A DNA stretch of 64,000 nucleotides from Sphingobacterium lumbrici. Its GTDB lineage: Bacteria > Bacteroidota > Bacteroidia > Sphingobacteriales > Sphingobacteriaceae. The position numbers were made by a program, and so were the translations under genes. The notes below the pieces were generated by a model. The model ran no database searches and was not told the DNA's origin. It worked only from the letters and a program-made list of their open reading frames with translations. Shown here in pieces: positions 16,468 through 26,514 of the stretch. The stretch covers positions 434,001 through 498,000 of the forward strand of contig NZ_SRZY01000011.1 of NCBI RefSeq assembly GCF_006476045.1. The letters are read 5' to 3'. Every line of letters starts with the position of its first letter. The first letter of the stretch is position 1.

Positions 16468-16890
16468 TATTATTTATTTAACAGATTTTTATAAATGGCT
16501 AAAGCGCTCATGTGATGAGATAAGATATTTACCGTAGGTTTTGTTTGTCGCAAAATCGGAATATTCTATAAAATACTAAATTACGAATAATAGCAGATGG
16601 TAAAAATGATTTTTAATATATCATGATTTTACTGATGTCATTTTTTAAAATTTTCATTTCTTCTTAGCATAAGATATCAATAAAACATTTCCTTAGGAGG
16701 GTTTTAATGGCTTAAATGGATGTATAATTAAATTATTTAGAATGAATTTAAATTGACAATTTGCGTCATTAAATTGTCACTGATTACCTAAATAGTTATA
16801 CTTTTGTGCATTGTTTTGTGGGAGAATTACACATAGCAATTAGGTTAAGTAATTTTTATATTCATAAATAAATAGTATAAAGTGCTAAAT
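16468..16890. other. Regulatory gap between msrB and the respiratory operon
   Basis: About 420 bp with no ORF. A -7 box TACTTTTG lies at 16799-16806, with TTG (16774-16776) 22 bp upstream, slightly wide for a -33 box. This would start the act-cox transcript near 16813 with a leader of about 78 nt. AGGAGGG at about 16695 is followed only by a two-codon frame. No hairpin or riboswitch was recognised. Confidence 0.45.
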
Positions 16891-18171
16891 ATGAGAAATA
16901 TCTCATCCGTTTTGGGAAGACTTGCGAAGTCAATATCGATCAGTTTGGTATTGTTGTTTGCCGTTACAATGACATCAAATGCTCAGGATGTAAAGGAAGG
17001 TGCCGCCCTCTTTAAAGCAAATTGTACAACGTGTCACAAGATTGACAAGAAAGTAACAGGTCCTGCTTTAGCCGGGATGTCAGAGAGACACTCTGAAGAG
17101 TGGTTGGTTAGCTGGATCAAAAATTCTAAAGCAATGATTGACGCTGGCGATGCTGCGGCTGTCGCGATTTACGATGAGTACAATAAAATGGCAATGACTG
17201 CGTTTACGCATTTGTCAGATGACCAAATTAAAAGTATTATCGCTTATGTACAAGATGAAGAAGTTAAGTTAGCGGAAAAGGCATCTAGTCCGGTTGCTGC
17301 CGGTTCTGCGCAAAGTAGTGGTGCTAATAGCTTCATGATCTTTGGTTTGGTGGCGATTCTGATTCTGGCAATCGGTGTTGTGGTTGTTTTAAATCGTGTA
17401 ACCCGTACGTTGGAAAAAGTGCTTATTAGTAACCAAGCAGCTATTCAAGCAGCGCAGGCTCACGAAGAGGCGCATGTGGAAAGTTCTAATGCAAAATTTG
17501 CAAAAGCATTTTTGAAAAACAAAAAGCTGGTAGGTTTTGCGGTGTTAATGCTAGTTGCTTTGTTGGCGGTAGTAGGATGGCGTACCATGTGGAACATAGG
17601 TGTGCATGAAGGTTATCAGCCTGTACAACCGATTAAATTCTCGCATCAAATCCACGCAGGTGTAAATCAAATCGACTGTCAATACTGTCACGGGGGAGCA
17701 TTTAAATCGAAGAATGCCTCAATCCCTTCAGCGAACGTGTGTATGAACTGTCATAACACCATAACAGCCTCGGATCACTATAATGGAGAGCTTTCTCCGG
17801 AGATCGCAAAATTATACCGTGCGGTAGATTTTAATCCGGATACACGCGAATACGGTAATAATCCAAGACCTATCGAATGGGTGAGGATTCATAATCTTCC
17901 AGACTTTGCTTATTTCAATCACTCACAACACGTTTCTGTGGCAGGTGTAGAATGTCAAACATGTCACGGTCCGATAGAGACTATGGAAGAGGTGTATCAA
18001 TATTCTCCGTTGACGATGAAATGGTGTGTGGAATGTCACAAGACTACTGAAGTGAATGCGGATAATGCATACTACGATCAGTTGATTGAAGCGCACGAAA
18101 AATTGAAAAAGGGTGAGAAAATGACTGCAGCCATGATCGGTGGTCTGGAATGTGGAAAATGTCACTATTAA
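16891..18171 (+). CDS. actA: Alternative complex III multihaem cytochrome c subunit ActA with fused monohaem domain
   Basis: About 426 residues from ATG 16891 (a GTG at 16882 is in frame). A signal peptide ends TSNAQ (31-32). An N-terminal class I cytochrome c domain has CTTCH (45-49). A transmembrane helix lies near 148-168 and another near 207-227. The C-terminal part binds five haems: CQYCH (263), CMNCH (284), CQTCH (355), CVECH (379) and CGKCH (421). ActA passes electrons from quinol oxidation. The classic subunit is pentahaem; the extra N-terminal haem makes six. First gene of the operon. Confidence 0.92.
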   Translation: MRNISSVLGRLAKSISISLVLLFAVTMTSNAQDVKEGAALFKANCTTCHKIDKKVTGPALAGMSERHSEEWLVSWIKNSKAMIDAGDAAAVAIYDEYNKMAMTAFTHLSDDQIKSIIAYVQDEEVKLAEKASSPVAAGSAQSSGANSFMIFGLVAILILAIGVVVVLNRVTRTLEKVLISNQAAIQAAQAHEEAHVESSNAKFAKAFLKNKKLVGFAVLMLVALLAVVGWRTMWNIGVHEGYQPVQPIKFSHQIHAGVNQIDCQYCHGGAFKSKNASIPSANVCMNCHNTITASDHYNGELSPEIAKLYRAVDFNPDTREYGNNPRPIEWVRIHNLPDFAYFNHSQHVSVAGVECQTCHGPIETMEEVYQYSPLTMKWCVECHKTTEVNADNAYYDQLIEAHEKLKKGEKMTAAMIGGLECGKCHY

Positions 18172-18209
18172 TAATTAATTAGGAAAACGCAATCTTATAT
18201 ACAGCTTAA

Positions 18210-21200
18210 ATGGATAGCAATAAAAAATATTGGAAAGGTTTAGAAGAGTTAAATCAAACTCCTGCTTTCGTAGAAAGCAATAAGGGGGAGTTTGCTGAAC
18301 CTATTCCTGTAGAAGATGTATTAAATGAAGCAGGTTTAAGTACAAGAACGCCACGACGTGACTTTTTAAAAGCTTTAGGATTCGGTTTAGGAGCTGTTAC
18401 ATTGGCAGCTTGTAATCGTACACCTATTCATAAGGCGGTGCCTTATGTTATTAAGCCGGAAGAAGTTACACCGGGTATACCTAATTTCTATGCTTCCTCT
18501 TTTAATGGACAGAGTGTATTGGTAAGGACACGTGAAGGTCGTCCTATTTCGATTGAAGCTAATCCGAATGCAATTGGCTTAAATCAGGGAACTGATGCGC
18601 CTACAGTCGCGTCTGTTTTGGATTTATACGATATGTCCAAATTACAGAATCCACAAATTGGGGGTAAAGATGTCGAATGGTCTAAATTAGACAGTACCGT
18701 TATTGCGTCTTTGGACAAAGCTTCAGCTGCAGGAAAGCAGATTACAATTGTTTCGAATACCGTAAATTCACCGACAACCTTAGCTGCGATAGCGAAATTG
18801 GTGGCCAAATATCCTACAACTTCTCATATTCAGGTTGATGCGATTTCCTATAGTGGTATTATCGAAGCGAATAGAAATTCATTTGGTAAGGAGGTAATTC
18901 CTTCGTACCATTTTGCGAATGCGCAAGTTGTGGTTTCGGTAGCAGCTGATTTCTTAGGATCTTGGTTGGCAGGTGAAGAACATACACAAGATTATATTAA
19001 AAACCGTGACTATAAATCATTGAAAAATGGTAAAATGTCACGCCATATTCAGTTCGAATCAGGATTGAGCATGACAGGATCTAATGCTGACGTGCGTATC
19101 GCTATTAAGCCGTCGGAAGAAGGTGCTGTTTTAATCGCGTTATATAATGAGATCAGCGGTCAGAACGTAGCAGGTGGTACGACCAATGCAAAAGCGCAAA
19201 CTGCTATCAAATTAGCAGCTAAAGAATTAGCCAATGCAAAAGGTGCAGCTGTAGTCGTAGCGGGATCGAATGATGTAAATACGCAGGCATTAGTCAATGC
19301 GATCAATACACTATTGGGTGCTTACGGTGCAATTATTGACTTAGATAATTATTCTAAACAATATCAGGGTTCAGATGCCGCTTTCCAACAATTCTTGACA
19401 GCGGCTAAGGCTGGTCAGGTAGGGGTAGCATTTTTCTTGAACAGCAATCCGATTTACGATTACTTCAACGTTGCTGATGTGAAAGCTGCTTTAGCGAAGG
19501 TAGACTTTAGCTTGTCTTTCGCTGATCGTGCGGATGAAACTGCGTCGGAATTAAAAGCGATCGCGCCGGCTTCTACATTCTTAGAATCTTGGGGTGATGC
19601 TTCTGCCAAAGAAGGATTATTTACAATAGTACAACCTACTATCAATCCGGTATTCAACACCAGACAAGCTGAGCAAAGCTTGTTGGTATGGGCTGGAGAT
19701 ACAACTTCTGTTTACGACTTTGTAAAATTGAATTGGGAAACCAATATTCTTCCAGGTACGGGTAAAGTATGGAAAGATGTGTTGCAAGCTGGCTTCGTAT
19801 ATAAAGGTTCGGCCACAGGTTCTTCGTATTCGGCTAATGTAGATGTGAATGCGGTAGCTTCTGCTATCGTAAGCGATAGCAAGAAAATTGCCGGAGAGGT
19901 AGAATTAAAATTATATGAATCTACTGTAATGCGTGACGGACGTTATGCAAATAACGCATATCTACAAGAGTTACCTGATCCTGTATCTAAAGTAACTTGG
20001 GATAACTACGCAGCCATTAATCCTAAATTTGCAGAAGAGTTAGGCTTAGGCGAAAACGGTAAAGTTACTGTCGAAGCAAATGGTCAATCTATTGATCTAC
20101 CGGTTGTGTTGCAACCAGGTCAGACTATGCGTACGGTTTCGGTTGCATTGGGATACGGTCGCACGAAAGTAGGCAAAGCCGGTAATGAAGTTGGAAAGAA
20201 TGCTTTCCCATTAGCAAGCTTGGTAAACGGTACTGTACAATTGGCTGCACAAGCTAAAGTTTCTAAAGCTGCCGGTACTTACGAATTAGCACAGACACAA
20301 ACACATCATACGATTGAAGGCCGTAATATTATCCGCGAAACTACTTTCGCTAAATATTTAAAAGATCCGAATTCAGAGTCAGGTCGTTTTGCAGATTCGC
20401 ATAAAACGTATGATCTATGGAATAAATTTGAGCAACCGGGTCACAAATGGGTGATGGCGATTGACTTGAACGCGTGTACAGGTTGTGGTTCATGTATCGT
20501 AGCTTGTAACGTGGAAAATAATATTCCGGTTGTAGGACGTGACGAGGTACGCCGTCGTCGTGAAATGCATTGGTTACGTATTGACCGTTATTATACGATC
20601 GAAGAAAACGGTACTAAATTCACAAAAGAGAAAGAGATCGCGGATATCCAAGATTTCGAAAATGTAACAGTGGTGCACCAACCGATGTTGTGTCAACACT
20701 GTGAGCATGCTCCATGTGAAACTGTTTGTCCGGTATTGGCGACTGTTCACTCTTCAGAAGGTCTTAATCACATGGCTTACAACCGTTGTTTCGGTACACG
20801 TTACTGTGCGAACAACTGTCCATATAAAGTGCGTCGTTTCAACTGGTTTAACTACTGGAATGATTCACGTTTCGACAATTACTTAAATAACGAGTTTACA
20901 CAATTGGTGTTGAACCCAGACGTAACGACACGTTCTCGTGGGGTGATGGAAAAATGTTCAATGTGTATACAACGTATTCAAGGTGGTAAATTGCAGGCGA
21001 AAATCGAAAATCGTAAATTGAAAGATGGCGATGTGAAAATGGCATGTCAAGCAGCATGTTCTGCAAATGCTATTATCTTCGGTGACGCAAACGATCCGGA
21101 ATCAGAAGTTTCAAAAGCACTACGCAATGAGCGTGTTTACTACGTATTGGAAGAAATCAATGTTCAGCCGAACATCGGTTATATGACTAAAGTAAGAAAT

Positions 21201-21215
21201 ACATTTGAAGCGTAA
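18210..21215 (+). CDS. actB: Alternative complex III iron-sulfur/molybdopterin-like subunit ActB
   Basis: A 1001-residue fused subunit. TPRRDFLKALGFGLGAVTLAAC (about 47-68) is a twin-arginine-like signal located well inside the N-terminus, as is usual for this subunit. Residues about 70-700 are a molybdopterin oxidoreductase-like domain that in this complex lacks the cofactor. The C-terminal ferredoxin domain has CTGCGSCIVACNVENN, CQHCEHAPCETVCP, CFGTRYCANNCPY and CSMCIQ...CQAAC for four Fe-S clusters. It relays electrons on the periplasmic face of the complex. Confidence 0.95.
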   Translation: MDSNKKYWKGLEELNQTPAFVESNKGEFAEPIPVEDVLNEAGLSTRTPRRDFLKALGFGLGAVTLAACNRTPIHKAVPYVIKPEEVTPGIPNFYASSFNGQSVLVRTREGRPISIEANPNAIGLNQGTDAPTVASVLDLYDMSKLQNPQIGGKDVEWSKLDSTVIASLDKASAAGKQITIVSNTVNSPTTLAAIAKLVAKYPTTSHIQVDAISYSGIIEANRNSFGKEVIPSYHFANAQVVVSVAADFLGSWLAGEEHTQDYIKNRDYKSLKNGKMSRHIQFESGLSMTGSNADVRIAIKPSEEGAVLIALYNEISGQNVAGGTTNAKAQTAIKLAAKELANAKGAAVVVAGSNDVNTQALVNAINTLLGAYGAIIDLDNYSKQYQGSDAAFQQFLTAAKAGQVGVAFFLNSNPIYDYFNVADVKAALAKVDFSLSFADRADETASELKAIAPASTFLESWGDASAKEGLFTIVQPTINPVFNTRQAEQSLLVWAGDTTSVYDFVKLNWETNILPGTGKVWKDVLQAGFVYKGSATGSSYSANVDVNAVASAIVSDSKKIAGEVELKLYESTVMRDGRYANNAYLQELPDPVSKVTWDNYAAINPKFAEELGLGENGKVTVEANGQSIDLPVVLQPGQTMRTVSVALGYGRTKVGKAGNEVGKNAFPLASLVNGTVQLAAQAKVSKAAGTYELAQTQTHHTIEGRNIIRETTFAKYLKDPNSESGRFADSHKTYDLWNKFEQPGHKWVMAIDLNACTGCGSCIVACNVENNIPVVGRDEVRRRREMHWLRIDRYYTIEENGTKFTKEKEIADIQDFENVTVVHQPMLCQHCEHAPCETVCPVLATVHSSEGLNHMAYNRCFGTRYCANNCPYKVRRFNWFNYWNDSRFDNYLNNEFTQLVLNPDVTTRSRGVMEKCSMCIQRIQGGKLQAKIENRKLKDGDVKMACQAACSANAIIFGDANDPESEVSKALRNERVYYVLEEINVQPNIGYMTKVRNTFEA

Positions 21216-21244
21216 TTTTATTCAATATCTGAAATAAAAAAACT

Positions 21245-22729
21245 ATGTCATCGCATAACGAATCAATATTAAGAGAACCATTAGTAACCGGCAAGAATAT
21301 CACTTATGCTAAAGTGACTGATGATATCTTGCTTCCGGTTGAAAATAAACCAAACAAAGCTTGGTGGATAGGATTTATTGTAGCTGTCTGCGGAGCAATG
21401 CTATGGGTTGTGAGTGTTGGATACACCTTCTGGACTGGTATCGGCGCTTGGGGTCTGAATAAAACAGTAGGCTGGGCTTGGGATATCACCGACTTTGTAT
21501 GGTGGGTAGGTATCGGTCACGCGGGTACACTGATTTCAGCCGTATTATTATTATTCCGCCAAAACTGGCGTAACTCCATTAACCGTTCTGCGGAGGCAAT
21601 GACGATCTTTGCCGTAATCTGTGCAGCGACTTACGTTGTAGCGCACATGGGACGTCCGTGGTTGGCTTATTGGATTTTTCCATTACCGAATCAATTTGGT
21701 TCATTGTGGGTTAACTTTAACTCTCCATTAGTATGGGATGCATTTGCCATCTCAACATACTTTACCGTATCCTTGGTGTTTTGGTATTGCGGTTTGTTGC
21801 CGGATATCGCTTCAGTACGTGACCGTGCTACAGGTCTTAAACAGAAAATATATTCTATTTTTTCATTCGGATGGAATGGTTCTGTGAAGACTTGGCAACG
21901 TTTTGAGATTGTATCACTGGTTTTAGCAGGTATTTCTACGCCATTAGTACTTTCGGTACACACGATTGTATCGATGGACTTTGCAACGTCGGTAATTCCG
22001 GGTTGGCACACGACGATCTTCCCTCCATACTTTGTTGCAGGGGCGATTTTCTCCGGTTTTGCGATGGTACAAACGTTATTGTTGATCCTGCGTAAGGTAT
22101 TAAACTTTGAGGACTACATCACGATGTTCCACATTGAATCGATGAATAAGATTATCATGGTAACGGGATCCATCGTTGGGGTAGCTTACTTAACGGAATT
22201 ATTCATTGCATGGTATTCAGGTTCGGAATATGAACAATATGCATTTGCAAACCGTATTGCTGGTCCTTACGCATGGGCTTATTGGGCGATGATGACCTGT
22301 AACGTAATTTCACCACAGTTGTTTTGGTTTAAAAAGATCCGTACAAGTATTCCGATTTCATGGGTGTTGTCTATCGTCGTAAATATTGGTATGTGGTTCG
22401 AACGTTTCGTCATTATCGTGACTTCATTACACCGTGATTACTTACCTTCTTCGTGGGCGATGTTCTATCCAACATGGACTGACGTAGGTATATTCGTGGG
22501 ATCGATTGGTTTATTCTTTACTTTGTTCTTGTTGTTCTTGCGTTTCTTACCAGGTATTGCAATTGCAGAGGTTAAATTATTGTTGAAAAGCTCAAGTTTA
22601 CAGCAAAAAACTAAATTGGTTCAGGAAGGCGCATTTTCTGATGAACAAGTGGAGTTTTTCAAAAAATCTTTGGGTAAATACGATTCTGTTACAGAGGAAG
22701 ATATTAAGGCATTAGACGTTAGAAATTAA
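21245..22729 (+). CDS. actC: Alternative complex III membrane subunit ActC (NrfD-like)
   Basis: A 494-residue integral membrane protein with about ten helices, of the NrfD/PsrC family. [29 protein letters not shown] and [12 protein letters not shown] are typical of ActC. It is thought to hold the quinol site together with ActF. It follows actB by 29 bp and precedes actD by 6 bp, consistent with one transcript. The cytoplasmic C-terminal tail is charged. Confidence 0.95.
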   Translation: MSSHNESILREPLVTGKNITYAKVTDDILLPVENKPNKAWWIGFIVAVCGAMLWVVSVGYTFWTGIGAWGLNKTVGWAWDITDFVWWVGIGHAGTLISAVLLLFRQNWRNSINRSAEAMTIFAVICAATYVVAHMGRPWLAYWIFPLPNQFGSLWVNFNSPLVWDAFAISTYFTVSLVFWYCGLLPDIASVRDRATGLKQKIYSIFSFGWNGSVKTWQRFEIVSLVLAGISTPLVLSVHTIVSMDFATSVIPGWHTTIFPPYFVAGAIFSGFAMVQTLLLILRKVLNFEDYITMFHIESMNKIIMVTGSIVGVAYLTELFIAWYSGSEYEQYAFANRIAGPYAWAYWAMMTCNVISPQLFWFKKIRTSIPISWVLSIVVNIGMWFERFVIIVTSLHRDYLPSSWAMFYPTWTDVGIFVGSIGLFFTLFLLFLRFLPGIAIAEVKLLLKSSSLQQKTKLVQEGAFSDEQVEFFKKSLGKYDSVTEEDIKALDVRN

Positions 22730-22735
22730 TAAGCA

Positions 22736-23272
22736 ATGAGCAATACAAAATATATATTAGGTAGTTTTGCCGATCCAGATGAAATGATGCATGGGATTGA
22801 CAAGTTACAAGCTAGTAATATTAGCATATATGACTGTTTTACGCCTATGCCTATACACGGCATAGAAGCAAAATTGGGCGTTAAGCCTTCACGTTTACCT
22901 ATCGCTGCTTTTATTTTCGGAGCTACAGGTACCGTGTTGGGATTTAGCTTGCTATATTATACTATGGCTTACGATTGGCCGATGAATATTGGTGGTAAAC
23001 CATCATTGCCGTTGCCAAACTTTGTGCCGGTTACATTTGAGGTAACCATCTTACTGTGTGCTTTGGGTATGGTGGCGACTTTTTTCTTCCGTAATCATCT
23101 ATTTCCCGGACGTACACCTCGTGTAATGGATTTAAGAGCAACGGATGATCGTTTTATTATAGCGATAGATGCGAATGAAAATGCGGACCATGCTTTGATA
23201 GATAATTTGTTGAAGGAAGCTGGAGCAGTAGAAGTTAAATACAATGACAGAAAATATGTTAGTTATGAATAA
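22736..23272 (+). CDS. actD: Alternative complex III subunit ActD (DUF3341)
   Basis: A 178-residue subunit. The N-terminal part (KYILGSFADPDEMMHGIDKLQASNISIYDCFTPMPIHG) is the DUF3341 signature. Two transmembrane helices follow at about 57-77 and 97-120. The C-terminal tail is cytoplasmic. It is a structural subunit of the complex. Its stop overlaps the likely actE start by 8 bp, suggesting translational coupling. Confidence 0.93.
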   Translation: MSNTKYILGSFADPDEMMHGIDKLQASNISIYDCFTPMPIHGIEAKLGVKPSRLPIAAFIFGATGTVLGFSLLYYTMAYDWPMNIGGKPSLPLPNFVPVTFEVTILLCALGMVATFFFRNHLFPGRTPRVMDLRATDDRFIIAIDANENADHALIDNLLKEAGAVEVKYNDRKYVSYE

Positions 23273-23894
23273 GAAGAATTTTCTTGGAACTGTATGTGTA
23301 GCTGTCGCATTAGCAGCAGTTGTTTCTGCCTGTGGCGATGGGACTACACGCGACGCAGGTTGGGAATTTTCGCGCAATATGTATGACCCGATTGCTTACA
23401 ATCCGGATCAGCCAAATAATAATTTTAAAAATAACCAGACTGCACAAACTCCACCTGCCGGAACTACACCGATTGGTTTTGAACGGTTTGAATTTGCAAA
23501 TACGCTGGAAGATTATCAACGAGCAGGGGTTGAACTAACGAACCCTTTAGCAGCAACAAAAGAAAACTTGGCACAAGGGGAGCATTTGTTTTTAGTAAAC
23601 TGTGCAATGTGTCATGGTGCTGATGGTAAAGGAGACGGTGCGATTACGAAGGATCGTTTTGTGGAAGACTCAAGAGGTAAACGTCAATTAGAGAATTTTC
23701 CTCCGCCACCGTCCTATGCTAAGTCTACCGGATCGGTATCTTCCAGAGGAGGTGCTATGAGTGATTTGACAGCAGGGAAAATTTATCATACTATTTATTA
23801 CGGATTGAATGCCATGGGATCTCATGCCTCTCAATTGAATCCAGAGGAACGCTGGAAAGTAGTAATGTACGTACAAGAATTACAAAAAAAATAA
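23265..23894 (+). CDS. actE: Alternative complex III monohaem cytochrome c subunit ActE
   Basis: About 209 residues. The start at ATG 23265 is preferred over 23244 because it gives a compact lipoprotein signal peptide (MNKKNFLGTVCVAVALAAVV, lipobox VSAC). The class I cytochrome c domain has the haem site CAMCH in LFLVNCAMCHGADGKGDG and a methionine ligand probably in the AMGSHASQLNPEERW region. It takes electrons from the complex toward the oxidase. It overlaps actD by 8 bp. Confidence 0.93.
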   Translation: MNKKNFLGTVCVAVALAAVVSACGDGTTRDAGWEFSRNMYDPIAYNPDQPNNNFKNNQTAQTPPAGTTPIGFERFEFANTLEDYQRAGVELTNPLAATKENLAQGEHLFLVNCAMCHGADGKGDGAITKDRFVEDSRGKRQLENFPPPPSYAKSTGSVSSRGGAMSDLTAGKIYHTIYYGLNAMGSHASQLNPEERWKVVMYVQELQKK

Positions 23895-23913
23895 TCTAAC
23901 ATCGATTTTATAA

Positions 23914-25149
23914 ATGGGAACTCACAGTCATCATCACGATTATAATTTCAGCGAGCAATATAAATTTGCAGGTACCGCGAAGGTACTCAGTTTAGTTGCT
24001 ATCGTTGTGGGAATTGTTGCAGTCGCACTGGGTGTGTTATCTAGTGATCACATCATAGTTGAGCGCACTTATGCTAACCTTTTATTGATGGGTTATTATT
24101 TTACTTGCGTGTGTGCTGCGGGAGCTTTCTTCGTAGCATTGCAAATGGTAACTCAGTCAGGATGGTCTGCCGGATTAATCCGTATTCCTCAGGCAATGGC
24201 AAGCATTTTGCCGATAGCCTCTATTATATTGTTTATTATTATAGCCTTAGGCTTATCGACACATAATTTGTATCATCATTGGCATGCAGAAGGATTGATC
24301 GATCCAAACAGTCCTAATTATGATGCTTTGGTCGCAGGTAAAGCAAGTTATTTAAATATGCCTTGGTTTTTGGCTCGTCAGATTATTTTCATGGGCTTAT
24401 ACAGTATATTTGCTGTCATATTGGCTAAACTTTCTTACAATGAAGATTTGGCAGGAGGTTTAAAATCATACAAACAGAGCTTTAAATTGTCGGCTATATT
24501 TTTAGTCATATTTGGTTTCACAACACCGATTTGGTCATTTGATACGATTATGTCGTTAGAGGCACATTGGTTCTCTACGATGTTTGGTTGGTACAATTTT
24601 GCCGCAATGTGGGTAAGTGGGCTGTGTGTGATTGCGCTGATCTTGATCTTTTTGAAGAAAGGCGGTTATATGTCTTGGGTTAATGAAAATCATCTACACG
24701 ATTTAGGTAAATTGATTTTCGGATTCTCTATATTTTGGACTTACGTATGGTTCGCACAATTTATGTTGATTTGGTACGCGAACATTCCTGAAGAAACAGT
24801 GTATTTTTACAAACGTTGGGAGCCGGAATACAAACCGTGGTTTTGGATCAATATAATCATTAACTTTGTGGCTCCTTTGCTATTATTGGTAGATAGGGAT
24901 GCAAAACGTAGACTTAATGTGATGATGTGCGTATGTATTCTATTATTATTAGGACACTGGTTAGACTATTACATTATGATCATGCCAGGTACGGTGGAAA
25001 CACACAGAGGGTTTGGATTCATTGAAGTAGGTACAGCTATAGGGTTTATGGGGATTTTTATCTTCTTAGTGATGAATAAATTAAGCAAACATCCGTTGGC
25101 AGCCAAGAATCATCCGTTCTTAGATGAAAGTTTACATCACCAAATTTAA
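23914..25149 (+). CDS. actF: Alternative complex III membrane subunit ActF
   Basis: A 411-residue NrfD-like membrane protein with about ten helices, the second quinone-site subunit of the complex. A His-rich N-terminus (HSHHHDYNF) is followed by typical helices; WYANIPEETVYFYKRWEPEYKPW and MIMPGTVETHRGFGFIEVG are conserved features. It starts 19 bp after actE and is followed at 39 bp by coxB, linking complex III and the oxidase in one operon. Confidence 0.95.
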   Translation: MGTHSHHHDYNFSEQYKFAGTAKVLSLVAIVVGIVAVALGVLSSDHIIVERTYANLLLMGYYFTCVCAAGAFFVALQMVTQSGWSAGLIRIPQAMASILPIASIILFIIIALGLSTHNLYHHWHAEGLIDPNSPNYDALVAGKASYLNMPWFLARQIIFMGLYSIFAVILAKLSYNEDLAGGLKSYKQSFKLSAIFLVIFGFTTPIWSFDTIMSLEAHWFSTMFGWYNFAAMWVSGLCVIALILIFLKKGGYMSWVNENHLHDLGKLIFGFSIFWTYVWFAQFMLIWYANIPEETVYFYKRWEPEYKPWFWINIIINFVAPLLLLVDRDAKRRLNVMMCVCILLLLGHWLDYYIMIMPGTVETHRGFGFIEVGTAIGFMGIFIFLVMNKLSKHPLAAKNHPFLDESLHHQI

Positions 25150-25188
25150 TAGCAAGAAAAAGGAGTTACGTTCAAACGTTTTTAAGAC

Positions 25189-26487
25189 ATGAAGTTAAAA
25201 ATAAATAACAGATTCAAATCCATATTGGGTTGTCTACTACTAATCAGCTTATTTTTTGCTGCACCCGTTTTAGCTTATCAACAAGATGCTGTTGTAGTGG
25301 ATACTATAGCAGTTGAGGAGACATCCGTGTCAGTAGGTGTTGAAGCAGTTGAGGCTGATACGGTAATTGCTGCCTCATCAACAAGCGAGGTGGTTAGCAC
25401 AGGTACGGCTGCAGTAGAGTTGAAACAAATAGATCCACAAGTTTATAAAGACTTTTTCTATTATGTTTTATTATTCTTGGTTATCTGTACGGTTATAGCC
25501 GTAATCGGTAAGGTTATTTCCATCTACGAATTAACCCGTAAAATGAATGGTAAATATAACCCGCTCGCAAATAATACCTTGCAAGCGGTGCTATTGTTGC
25601 TGTTTTTAATCTTTTTCTTGTGGGGAGTGTACTATTCATATACCGTATGGGGAGATTGGTCTTGGAGAGACGCGGTTACAGAGCATGGTGAAAAGATCGA
25701 TACCATGTTTATCATTACATTAGTTATTACGACTTTTGTCATGATTGTTGTGCATATTTTGTTATTATCATTCGCCTATATCTATCGAATGCGTGCCAAC
25801 CGTAAGGCATATTTTTATCCACATAACGATACCGTTGAAAAAATATGGACTGTTGTACCTGCTATTGTGTTGACGGTATTGGTATTGTTTGGTTTTTTTA
25901 CTTGGAGATCCATTACGAGTATTCCGGAAGACCTGCAGAAATCAGCACTTCAGGTGGAGGTCTTAGGCGAGCAATTCATGTGGCGCGTGAGGTACCCGGG
26001 AACTGATGGTGAAATGGGTAAACGTAATTATAAATTGACGACGGCGGAGAATCCTTATGGTATTGATTTTAACGATAAGAATTCTTGGGATGATATTTCC
26101 GGTGAACATATTGTATTACCAGTTGGAAGATCAGTACGTTTCCACATCATTTCTAAAGATATTATTCACTCGTTTTATATTCCGGATTTTCGTGTTCAGA
26201 TTAATGCGGTACCGGGTATGACTAATTATTTCCAATTCACACCAACGGTCACTACAGAAGAAATGCGGGATCGTATGAATGATCCGAAATATGACTATGT
26301 CATGTTGTGTAATAAAATTTGTGGGTCAGCTCATTATAACATGCAAAAGAAAGTTGTGGTTGTCACCGAAGCTGAGTATAAGCAATGGTTGAGCACACAG
26401 GGCAAATATTTTACGGAAGATTTGCAAAAGGAATTTGCACAGCAAAATATAGAAATTGAGGGTATCACTACGGCTTCATTAAATTAA
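25189..26487 (+). CDS. coxB: Cytochrome c oxidase subunit II
   Basis: A 432-residue subunit with signal peptide (to about residue 30), an Ala/Val/Thr-rich periplasmic stretch, two or three transmembrane helices and a cupredoxin domain. The binuclear CuA site is visible as the His in IIHSFYIPDFRVQ and CNKICGSAHYNM (two Cys, His, Met). It accepts electrons from cytochrome c or ActE. It is longer at the N-terminus than mitochondrial-type subunit II, as usual in Bacteroidota. No fused cytochrome c domain. Confidence 0.96.
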   Translation: MKLKINNRFKSILGCLLLISLFFAAPVLAYQQDAVVVDTIAVEETSVSVGVEAVEADTVIAASSTSEVVSTGTAAVELKQIDPQVYKDFFYYVLLFLVICTVIAVIGKVISIYELTRKMNGKYNPLANNTLQAVLLLLFLIFFLWGVYYSYTVWGDWSWRDAVTEHGEKIDTMFIITLVITTFVMIVVHILLLSFAYIYRMRANRKAYFYPHNDTVEKIWTVVPAIVLTVLVLFGFFTWRSITSIPEDLQKSALQVEVLGEQFMWRVRYPGTDGEMGKRNYKLTTAENPYGIDFNDKNSWDDISGEHIVLPVGRSVRFHIISKDIIHSFYIPDFRVQINAVPGMTNYFQFTPTVTTEEMRDRMNDPKYDYVMLCNKICGSAHYNMQKKVVVVTEAEYKQWLSTQGKYFTEDLQKEFAQQNIEIEGITTASLN

Positions 26488-26514
26488 TAGAACAAAGATT
26501 TTTTACAATAGAAT

